From an uncultured Prevotella sp. (GTDB taxonomy: Bacteria > Bacteroidota > Bacteroidia > Bacteroidales > Bacteroidaceae), in the NCBI GenBank assembly GCA_944321645.1, contig CALUMB010000003.1:27378-91377 (forward strand): a stretch of 64,000 nt of DNA, given 5' to 3'. The position numbers were made by a program, and so were the translations under genes. Below, one piece after another: positions 57,427 to 64,000 of the stretch (its first letter is position 1; each line of letters opens with the position of its first letter). The notes beneath the pieces were generated by a model that was not told the origin of the DNA, ran no database searches, and was given only the letters and a program-made list of their open reading frames with translations.

Positions 57427-60336
57427 TCAGTAGCCGAAAATCTCTTCTGTGGCGAGCCTCTTTATCGGGCCAATCTTTCCGAGCGACTCCATGTCGAGGT
57501 CTTCCTCGTTGCCGAGTATTATGTAGCGGAAAGCCTTGTTGGCCATGTTCTTCCGCTCGAAGGCCACGAGGTCGGCGAGCGTGAGCGAGGGCAGGGCGCG
57601 GTAGATGCGCTCGTTGATGTCGTAGTCTATGCCCAGCTCCTTGGCCTGTATGTAGGCGTTGAGCACGTCGAAGCGCGTGGTGCGCTCGCTTTGCAGCTTC
57701 TTTGTAAGCTTCTGCCGGGCAATCTCGAATGCCGGCTCCGATTGCGGCATGGAGTCGAGGATGCTGTTGAACACGCTGATGCAATCCATCATTTTGTCGC
57801 TTTGCGACGCTATGAACGTCCTGAACCACTCGTCGTCGCCCTTGCGCGACGGTATGTTGTACGTGGCCGAGGCGCTGTAGGCCAGGCCGCGCGACTCGCG
57901 CAGCTCTTGGAACACCACTCCGTTCATGCCGTTGCCGAAGTATTCGTTGAACAGGCTCACCACGGGCAGCTCGTCGGCGTGCCACTCGCGGCCCTCGTTG
58001 TGGTACTGAATCATGTAGATGTTCTTAGCGTCGTAGGGGGCTATGTACACTTCGTTACCCTGCGTCGGCTCCTTGGCGTACTCCCTGCCTTGCGGTGCCG
58101 GAGCCAGTGTGGGGGCCAGCTTGCGCAGGCTGCCGATGGTTGCCACAAACTCGTCTTGCGCCATCGGGCCGTAATATAATATGGTGTGCTTCATGCCGGC
58201 GAGGCTTTTCAGTATGCCGGTGAGCGTCTCCGGGCTGCCCTGGCGCAGTTCGCGTTCGCTTGGCTTGTTGCGGTAGAGGTTGTACGGGCCGTACATCCCG
58301 TATGCCTGGAGGTAGGCGAAGTTTACCTGCTGGCTGGTCTTGTTGTCGTCGCGCGACTTTATCTCGGAGTCCACAAAGCGGTTGTATGTGGCCGTGTCGC
58401 CCTTGGCGTCGTTCAGCAGGTCGTCCACTATGGCTGCGGCCTCGGCCATGTTCTCGGCAAGTCCGCCTATCGACACCGTGAGCGAGTTGCTTGTTGCGGC
58501 GATGCTGTAGTCGCAGGCCAGGCCGTAGAGCTGCCTCTTCACCTCCTCGGCGGTCTTCGTTGCCGTGCCGATGTAGTATAGGTAGTCTCCGGCGAGTGCG
58601 AGCCTGTTGTCGTCTTCCAGGCCGAACTCGTAGCGGTAGCACAGGTTGAACAGTCCGTCGTCGGTGTTCTGCTTGTACAGCACGGGTATGCCCGCAGCCG
58701 TTTCCGCCTTGCCCATGTCGCGCCCGAAGTCTACGAAGCGCGGCTCTATGGGCTTGGCTTCCGCCTCGGCAATCTCTTTGAGGAATGCGCTTTGCTGCTC
58801 GCGGTTGGCCGGTATTGGCGTTATCTGCGGCTTGTCGATTTTCTTTATCGTGGTGTCGTTGCCCATGCGCTTGTACACGCAGGCGTAGTTGTCGGCCAGG
58901 TGCCGCCTGGCGAAGTCAACTATTTGCTGCTTCGTGATTTTCGATATGCGTTCGAGCTTGCCCACCTCCGTGGCCCAGGGGCGTCCGTTTACGAAGGCGT
59001 CCACGAGCATGGCGGCCCTCGGCTCGTTGCCGCGCAGCGTCTCGTAGTGCTCGCGCTTCATGTTGTTCACCACAGCCGTGAGCAGTCCGTCGTCGAAGTC
59101 GCCGTTGCGCAGCTTCTCCATCTGGCCCGCCACGAGGTCGCGCAGCTGGTCGAGCGTCTGCCCCTCCTTGGGCATGGCCACCACAATCATCGACGAGTAG
59201 TCGGCCCTTGGGTCAGTCATCACGCCCACGCCCTGCACGAGCATTTTTTGCGCCAGGCCGACGTCCATAAGCCCCGTGTTGCCGTTGCCGAGCATCCTCG
59301 CCACCACTTCGAGCGTGTCGGCCTGCAGGTCGGCTGCCCCTTCCAGCTTCCAGCCGAGCATAATCTGCTCCGCCTCTTGCCCCACGACGGTGGTGTCGGC
59401 CGGCGACTCGAGCTGCCTCACGGCGGGATATTCCGGGCGCGAGAGCGCGGGGTCGGCTTTCCATGAGCCGAGGTAGCTGTCTATCAGCGCGATGGTGGAG
59501 TCGGGGTTGAGGTCGCCCGACATGCAAATAGCCACGTTGTTTGGCACATAGTAGCGCTTGAAGTAGTTCTTGATGTTGGTGATAGAGGGATTCTTGAGGT
59601 GCTCCTGCGTGCCAATCGTCGTTTGCGTGCCGTAGGGGTGGCCGGGGAAGAGCTTTGCGTTGAGCGCGTCGTATGCCTTCTCGAAGTCGCGCGTGAGCGA
59701 CATGTTCTTCTCTTCGTAGACGGCCTCAAGCTCGGTGTGGAAGCCGCGTATCACCGCATTCTCGAACCTGTCGGCCTGTATCTTGAGCCAGTTGGCCAGC
59801 TCGTTGGCCGGGATGTCCTCCATGTAGCACGTCACGTCGTTGCTCGTGTAGGCGTTGGAGCCTTGCGCCCCGATGCTGGCCATTAGCTTGTCGTACTCGT
59901 TTGGTATGAAGAATCGTGCTGCGAGCTGCGACAGGCTGTCTATCTCGCGGTAGCAGCTGCGGCGTTCGGCCTCGTCGGTAAGCGTGCGGTAGCGCTCGTA
60001 TTTCGCCTCAATGGCATCGAGCAGCGGCTTCTCCTCGGCGTAGTTTGACGTGCCGAAGCTCTGCGTGCCTTTAAACATGAGGTGCTCGAGGTAGTGCGCC
60101 AGCCCGGTGGTCTCGGCCGGGTCGTTGCGGCTTCCGGTGCGCACGGCTATGTAAGCCTGTATGCGCGGCTTCTCGTCGTTGGCGGTCAGGTAGACCTTCA
60201 GCCCGTTGTCGAGCGTGTAGATGCGCACCTTCATGTCGTCGCCGTCCACCGACTCGTACTTGAAATCCTTGCCGCTTGCGGTAGCGGCGGCTGCGGCAAG
60301 CAGACAGGCTGCCGCTAAAGTCTTTAATCTTGGCAT
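57427..60336 (-). CDS. M16 family zinc metallopeptidase (two-module, exported)
   Basis: A 969-residue peptidase of the pitrilysin/insulinase type with signal ATASGKD. The inverted zinc motif HYLEH (His81, Glu84, His85) and the distal ligand in ELEAVYEEK (about 202-209) are intact in the first module. The second module (from about residue 520: DDGLFNLCYRYEFGLEDDNR, RELRESRGLAYSASA with RGLAYSASATY) lacks HxxEH, as normal. Such enzymes degrade peptides in the periplasm. It is downstream of a DUF4954 gene on the minus strand with a 72-base gap. The translation start is the ATG at 60336, giving MPRLKTLAAACLLAAAAATA. The only oddity is the close, hairpin-containing convergent end with the Mrp gene. 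Confidence 0.93.
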   Translation of the reverse strand: MPRLKTLAAACLLAAAAATASGKDFKYESVDGDDMKVRIYTLDNGLKVYLTANDEKPRIQAYIAVRTGSRNDPAETTGLAHYLEHLMFKGTQSFGTSNYAEEKPLLDAIEAKYERYRTLTDEAERRSCYREIDSLSQLAARFFIPNEYDKLMASIGAQGSNAYTSNDVTCYMEDIPANELANWLKIQADRFENAVIRGFHTELEAVYEEKNMSLTRDFEKAYDALNAKLFPGHPYGTQTTIGTQEHLKNPSITNIKNYFKRYYVPNNVAICMSGDLNPDSTIALIDSYLGSWKADPALSRPEYPAVRQLESPADTTVVGQEAEQIMLGWKLEGAADLQADTLEVVARMLGNGNTGLMDVGLAQKMLVQGVGVMTDPRADYSSMIVVAMPKEGQTLDQLRDLVAGQMEKLRNGDFDDGLLTAVVNNMKREHYETLRGNEPRAAMLVDAFVNGRPWATEVGKLERISKITKQQIVDFARRHLADNYACVYKRMGNDTTIKKIDKPQITPIPANREQQSAFLKEIAEAEAKPIEPRFVDFGRDMGKAETAAGIPVLYKQNTDDGLFNLCYRYEFGLEDDNRLALAGDYLYYIGTATKTAEEVKRQLYGLACDYSIAATSNSLTVSIGGLAENMAEAAAIVDDLLNDAKGDTATYNRFVDSEIKSRDDNKTSQQVNFAYLQAYGMYGPYNLYRNKPSERELRQGSPETLTGILKSLAGMKHTILYYGPMAQDEFVATIGSLRKLAPTLAPAPQGREYAKEPTQGNEVYIAPYDAKNIYMIQYHNEGREWHADELPVVSLFNEYFGNGMNGVVFQELRESRGLAYSASATYNIPSRKGDDEWFRTFIASQSDKMMDCISVFNSILDSMPQSEPAFEIARQKLTKKLQSERTTRFDVLNAYIQAKELGIDYDINERIYRALPSLTLADLVAFERKNMANKAFRYIILGNEEDLDMESLGKIGPIKRLATEEIFGY

Positions 60337-60408
60337 TGCTTTGTATTGTCGTTTTTTTGTGCTTTGTGCCGGCGCCTTGGCGTTTCGGCAAATTGTATTG
60401 TTGCCCGC

Positions 60409-62235
60409 CTATTGCCCGTATGTGTCGTTGAGGCTGTCGAGGAACGATGCCAGCACTTCTTCGTCCACGTCGCCGAGGGCAAACTCCCGCTCGGCGTCGC
60501 GGCCCACGGCTGCCTTCCACTCGGCGAGCGCGGCGGCGTGGTCGGCGCGTATGCGGGCCATGTCGTCATCGGTGAGCGTGTCGAGCCTGTAGTAGTCGAG
60601 CGCGAGGCGGTATGTGAAGCTCCACTTGAAGCCGGCGTAGGCAGCGTTCATGGCCATGAAGCGGTCGTCGACGAGTTGCAGCTCGTCGATGTCGCCGCAG
60701 GCAATGTCGGCTGCCAGGCGTTCCACTTCGCTCTTTGGGGCAATCAGCCCGCCCAGGTCGGCCCACTCGCCGGTGCCGGTCGAGCTTTCGGGCAGCTCGC
60801 AGTAGTGGCCCTCTATGGCGCGGCCCAGGTACAGGCGCAGCGCCATGTCGTAGAGCGAAAGCCCCTGTTCGAGCCACCGCTTCCTTATGGTGCAGCCGCA
60901 GGCCGTGTATGTCTCGGCGTCGCTGCCCTGCTCTTCGCGCAGCGACAGCAGCAGCCTGCGCCCCTCCGCCACGGCTCCGGCCACGGCAGGCGAGAGCCAG
61001 TCGAAGTTTACTATCGACTGCCGCCCGCCCCTTGGGCGCACGTCGCGGCGTGGCCATTTCTCCACGTCGCGCGCCGTGCCTACGGTCACGAGGTTGCGCC
61101 CCGGCACGAGCCATGTGGTGCCGCCGGCTCCTATCACGTATGAGAAGGGCAGCGTGCGCGTGTCGGGGTGCGTCTCGATCTTGCCTATGCACACCGAGAA
61201 GGCGCCAATCTCGGCGGGCAGCAGCAGGTGCGCCCCGCTGCCTGTCTTTGTCCCGCGGGCCAGCGTGCCGTAGTGTACGGGGCCGAGCTTGTAGGCGTGG
61301 TTGCTGAAGTTGGTGGCCGACCCGGCGTTGTAGAACGAGCAGCAGCACCCGATGAGCAGCGTAGACTTGTGGTGGCTCACGCTGAAGGGGCCGCAGAACG
61401 CCGCGCACGCCTCGCCGTTGTCCATGTAGGAGTTGGCGAAGAACACGCTGTTTTCCGCGCTGAAGCCTCGCCCCACGTGGCACGCCTCGCCCACGAAGCA
61501 GCCGTAGAGCCTCGCCCCGCCCACCACCGACGAGCCTGCCTGCACCACGGTGTTCTCGCACTCTACGTCGTTGCCTATGAAGATGCTCGCCTCGGGCGTG
61601 CTTGCGAGCGTGCATTCGCAGAGGCGCGACGCGCCGTTCACCTCGCACTCGTCGCCAATCCTCGCGTTGGCAATCTCGCGCGTGTTGACTATTTTCGACC
61701 CGAAGCCCACGCTGCCGCGGCTGTCGGAGTGCGCCCTGACGTAGCCGTCAACGAGCGTGCGCAGCCTTTCCGCCACGCCGGCCTCGGCTGCGTGGCCCAC
61801 CATGAAGGCGGCCATTTGCGATGTCAGCCCGCTGTATATCGTGACGTTGCCGCGCCCGGCCTCGTTGAGCACGGGGATTAGGTTGCCCTCGCCGAAGGTG
61901 GAGCCTTCGTTGGAGGTCATCAGTCCCACGTTGGCGATGTAGCACTCGTCGCCTATGGCGTAGCGGCAGATGTGTGTGCCGACGTTCTCTATAAGGCAGT
62001 TGTCGCCCACCTCCACGTCGCAAAGCACGGCGTTGCGTATGGCGGAGTGGCGCAGGAAGCCTTCGCCTGTCTCAATTTGCTTGTCGAACAGGCCGAGGCT
62101 CACGTCGCCGTAGAACTTCACGCCGCTGATGTGCGTTGGCGCGAAATCCTCGGCCACGCTAATCCTCGTCCAGTCTTCGGCCGAACAGCCTTGCCGCTCA
62201 AGCTCGCTTATTTCTTCTACTGTGAGTGAACGCAT
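60409..62235 (-). CDS. DUF4954 family left-handed beta-helix protein
   Basis: A 608-residue cytoplasmic protein from the ATG at 62235 (MRSLTVEEISELERQGC); further in-frame sequence upstream is Pro/Gln-rich and not conserved-looking. The middle (about 60-380) is hexapeptide-repeat-like: RNAVLCDVEVGDNCLIENVG, ASIFIGNDVECENTVVQAGS, VVGGARLYGCFVGEACHVGR, which forms a left-handed beta-helix as in acyl- and sugar-nucleotide transferases. The C-terminal part (about 400-608) is helical. This fits DUF4954, found across Bacteroidales, with no known activity. A nucleotide-sugar- or acyl-transferase-related role is only an inference. It sits between hflX and the M16 gene. Confidence 0.8.
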   Translation of the reverse strand: MRSLTVEEISELERQGCSAEDWTRISVAEDFAPTHISGVKFYGDVSLGLFDKQIETGEGFLRHSAIRNAVLCDVEVGDNCLIENVGTHICRYAIGDECYIANVGLMTSNEGSTFGEGNLIPVLNEAGRGNVTIYSGLTSQMAAFMVGHAAEAGVAERLRTLVDGYVRAHSDSRGSVGFGSKIVNTREIANARIGDECEVNGASRLCECTLASTPEASIFIGNDVECENTVVQAGSSVVGGARLYGCFVGEACHVGRGFSAENSVFFANSYMDNGEACAAFCGPFSVSHHKSTLLIGCCCSFYNAGSATNFSNHAYKLGPVHYGTLARGTKTGSGAHLLLPAEIGAFSVCIGKIETHPDTRTLPFSYVIGAGGTTWLVPGRNLVTVGTARDVEKWPRRDVRPRGGRQSIVNFDWLSPAVAGAVAEGRRLLLSLREEQGSDAETYTACGCTIRKRWLEQGLSLYDMALRLYLGRAIEGHYCELPESSTGTGEWADLGGLIAPKSEVERLAADIACGDIDELQLVDDRFMAMNAAYAGFKWSFTYRLALDYYRLDTLTDDDMARIRADHAAALAEWKAAVGRDAEREFALGDVDEEVLASFLDSLNDTYGQ

Positions 62236-62260
62236 GATGGTATGGTTGTTTTGGGGTTTG

Positions 62261-62435
62261 GATTTTGAGTTTTGGGTTGTCGCGCGGGGTGCGGTTGCCA
62301 ATTGTTTATTTTGTGGTTGTGGGGGCAGGCAGCCTGTCGTTGGCCCGAAGGTCGCGGGTGGCACCGGCCAATTCAAAAGTGTTTAATTCGCAATCGCGCC
62401 CCGCGCTACAACTCAAAGTTCAAAACTCAAAATTC
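62261..62435. repeat. Imperfect inverted repeat in the DUF4954 upstream region
   Basis: The left arm (about 62261-62303) reads ATTTTGAGTTTTG...GTTGT...GCGCGGGG...TTGC. The right arm (about 62385-62435) reads the same on the other strand with an 8-base insertion. The right arm includes the hflX stop codon (the TGA within ATTTTGAG). Confidence 0.6.
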
Positions 62436-63677
62436 GTAATTCTCGTATAGGAAGTCGTTGTATGGATATTTCTGCACATGGAGTTCGCGCACGCGCTTGT
62501 AGATTACGTCGCGCAGCTCGTCGATGTTCTGCCTCTCGCGTGCCGAGATGAATATGCAGTCGTCGCCCAGCCGCGCCATCCAAGTGCGCTTAAGCTCGTC
62601 GAGCGTGACGTTCTCGCGCGTGGGCGGCGTCAGGTCGTCGGGCTCTTTGTCCACCCATGTGTATGCGTCTATCTTGTTGAACACGATCATCGAGGGCTTG
62701 TCGGCGCAGCCGAGGTCTTTCAGGGTGTTTTCCACCACGCTTATCTGTTCCTCGAAGTCGGGGTGCGATATGTCCACCACGTGCAGCAGCAGGTCGGCCT
62801 CGCGCACCTCGTCGAGCGTGGACTTGAACGAGTCCACCAGGTCGGTTGGCAGCTTGCGTATGAAGCCCACCGTGTCGGCCAGCAGGAATGGCAGGTTGTC
62901 TATCACCATCTTGCGCACTGTCGTGTCGAGCGTGGCGAAGAGCTTGTTCTCGGCGAACACGTCGCTCTTGGCCAGCAGGTTCATCAGCGTGGACTTGCCC
63001 ACGTTGGTATATCCCACAAGGGCCACGCGGATGAGCCGCCCCCGGTTCTTGCGCTGGGTGGTCTTCTGCTTCTCAATCTCGGCGAGCCGCTGCTTGAGCA
63101 GGGTGATGCGCTGCAGTATTATGCGGCGGTCCATCTCCAGCTGCGTCTCGCCCGGGCCGCGCAGGCCCACGCTGCCCTTGCCGCCGCCCGAGCCTGAGCC
63201 GCCGCCCTGGCGCTCGAGGTGGGTCCATAGCCGCTGCAGGCGGGGCAGCATGTAGCGGTGCTGCGCAAGCTCCACCTGCGTCTTTGCCTCGGCCGTCTGG
63301 GCGCGCATGGCGAATATGTCGAGTATGAGCGACGTGCGGTCGAGTATCTTCACCTTCAGTGCCTTCTCTATGTTGCGCATCTGCTTGGCCGAAAGCTCGT
63401 CGTCGAATATCACCATGCCCACCTCGCGGTCGGCCTCTGCCTCGTCTTCAATGTATTTTCTTATCTCCTCGAGCTTGCCGCTGCCCACGTAGGTTATGGA
63501 GCTTGGCCCGTCCATCTTCTGCGTGAAGCGTTTCACGCAGACGGCTCCCGCCGTGTCGGCCAGGAACTCCAGCTCGTCGAGATACTCCTTTGTCTTGGCC
63601 TCGTCTTGCCCTTTGGTGATCAGGCCCACGAGCACGGCGGTCTCCGCCTTGGCCTCGGATATTACAAACTCTTTCAT
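62427..63677 (-). CDS. hflX: Ribosome-associated GTPase HflX
   Basis: A 416-residue GTPase that splits or rescues 70S and stalled ribosomes. Features: the N-terminal HflX domain (MKEFVISEAKAETAVLVGLI, VGSGKLEEIRKYI, DDELSAKQMRNIEKALKVKI), the AQHRYMLPRLQRLW helix, a Gly/Ser linker (about 158-168), the RGPGETQLEMDRR motif, P-loop GYTNVGKST (222-230), the G3 motif DTVGFI, and NKID (G4). The length is normal. It has a consensus promoter with a short leader of about 16 bases and is the first gene of the minus-strand group; the 191-base gap to the DUF4954 gene suggests separate transcription. Confidence 0.96.
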   Translation of the reverse strand: MKEFVISEAKAETAVLVGLITKGQDEAKTKEYLDELEFLADTAGAVCVKRFTQKMDGPSSITYVGSGKLEEIRKYIEDEAEADREVGMVIFDDELSAKQMRNIEKALKVKILDRTSLILDIFAMRAQTAEAKTQVELAQHRYMLPRLQRLWTHLERQGGGSGSGGGKGSVGLRGPGETQLEMDRRIILQRITLLKQRLAEIEKQKTTQRKNRGRLIRVALVGYTNVGKSTLMNLLAKSDVFAENKLFATLDTTVRKMVIDNLPFLLADTVGFIRKLPTDLVDSFKSTLDEVREADLLLHVVDISHPDFEEQISVVENTLKDLGCADKPSMIVFNKIDAYTWVDKEPDDLTPPTRENVTLDELKRTWMARLGDDCIFISARERQNIDELRDVIYKRVRELHVQKYPYNDFLYENYEF

Positions 63678-63700
63678 CGGTAAAATCGTTTAAGCGGCTA

Positions 63701-63731
63701 CAAATTTAATAAAATGGCGCGAAATGGCAAA
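63701..63731 (-). promoter_or_regulatory. Consensus hflX promoter (minus strand)
   Basis: On the minus strand: TTTG (63731-63728), a 19-base spacer and TAAATTTG (63708-63701). A full match to the Bacteroidota consensus. Confidence 0.88.
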
Positions 63732-64000
63732 CGAAACTGCGAAATAGATGGTTGCGATGTGTATTTGGCGTAAAGCATGGCATGGTGTTAACAATGGTTT
63801 AAATGTTAAAAATAGACTCTGGAAATTCGCGTATTTGGAAATGGCAACGCCTTTGGCCGCAAATAACGCCAAAATGAGCGTGCAACCGTAACTGCTTGGC
63901 TCGGTTGGACTTACAGGCATTAGAGGGCTCTAGTTAATTATACCGTTGCAAACTTGACATTATAATGGTTCATGGAAAGTCCAAGCAGTTCATCTGCCTG
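63732..64000. other. Right-edge spacer without a supported gene
   Basis: No gene is supported. AACTGCTTGG (63890-63899) faces CCAAGCAGTT (63981-63990), and GGACTT/AAGTCC and AGGCA/TGCCT words are nested nearby, so an imperfect inverted repeat of about 110 bases runs into the window edge. Confidence 0.5.

Noticed and set aside
63920-64000. Possible tRNA at the right edge
   Set aside because: The inverted words do not form a cloverleaf, and no TTCGA-type T-loop is visible.
1-64000. rRNA, tRNA, transposase or phage genes
   Set aside because: None were recognised. The repeats described have no associated recombinase in the window.

Overview
The window is chromosomal DNA of a Bacteroidota bacterium of the order Bacteroidales, probably a Prevotellaceae-like gut or rumen commensal. 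The genus is a guess. The evidence is three SusC/SusD-type loci (one cut by the window edge), many lipoproteins with a Cys lipobox, near absence of Shine-Dalgarno sites, promoters of the Bacteroidota type (TTTG, 19-20 bases, TAnnTTTG), secreted proteins ending in a short GKKVVVK-like tail, and a small MKKEYIKPEM-type protein. Most of the DNA is fairly GC-rich, with two AT-rich islands (14000-15545 and 28828-29401).

Layout. (1) 1-9796: the tail of a SusC/SusD import operon (SusD end, HExxH lipoprotein, DUF4302 lipoprotein, BACON-like lipoprotein), then an extracytoplasmic thiol set: TlpA-like thioredoxin, a DUF6029-like outer-membrane protein, an Omp28 lipoprotein with CxxC, and a large secreted protein with an Omp28-like region that has lost the cysteines. 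(2) 10183-13080: a GH2-type secreted glycosidase whose usual acid/base Glu is Gln. (3) 14000-16351: a mosaic secreted protein plus a 62-residue orphan. (4) 16613-20759: a BASS-type transporter, polyphosphate kinase and an exopolyphosphatase-type protein. (5) 21022-28719: a PL11 rhamnogalacturonan lyase fused to autotransporter-like beta-helix repeats, and a large secreted modular protein. (6) 28828-30624: a lipoprotein with an apparent homopolymer frameshift and a repeat-rich 1.2 kb spacer. (7) 30625-47856: a seven-gene operon FAS1, SusC, SusD, FAS1, FAS1, SusC, SusD. (8) 48322-55118: GH27 alpha-galactosidase, SGNH esterase, GH78 alpha-rhamnosidase and a two-domain esterase. (9) 55336-57272: a DUF2023 protein and an Mrp-type ATPase. 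(10) Minus strand 57427-63677: hflX, a DUF4954 beta-helix protein and an M16 peptidase.

How the genes fit together: PL11, GH78, GH27, GH2 and the two esterases are the expected toolkit for rhamnogalacturonan-I or a related acetylated pectin. The double SusCD operon with three fasciclin-domain lipoproteins is the likely uptake machinery. No SusR, hybrid two-component or ECF sigma/anti-sigma regulator lies in the window.

The most unusual finding is a composite intergenic element of nearly constant length (217-218 bp) in three copies: 13246-13463 (inverted), 30038-30254 and 55802-56019. One end is a TTGCATATATGCAA-type palindrome. The other is TTAAC-N4-AAAT-GTTAA. Between them is a variable interior rich in CGTTTTG/CAAAACG words that form alternative hairpins. 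I do not recognise it. Other repeats include a 118-bp family (25724, 29855), a large hairpin of about 130 bp (47931) with a lone arm at 50784, and GGTAAAAA tracts placed right after stop codons.
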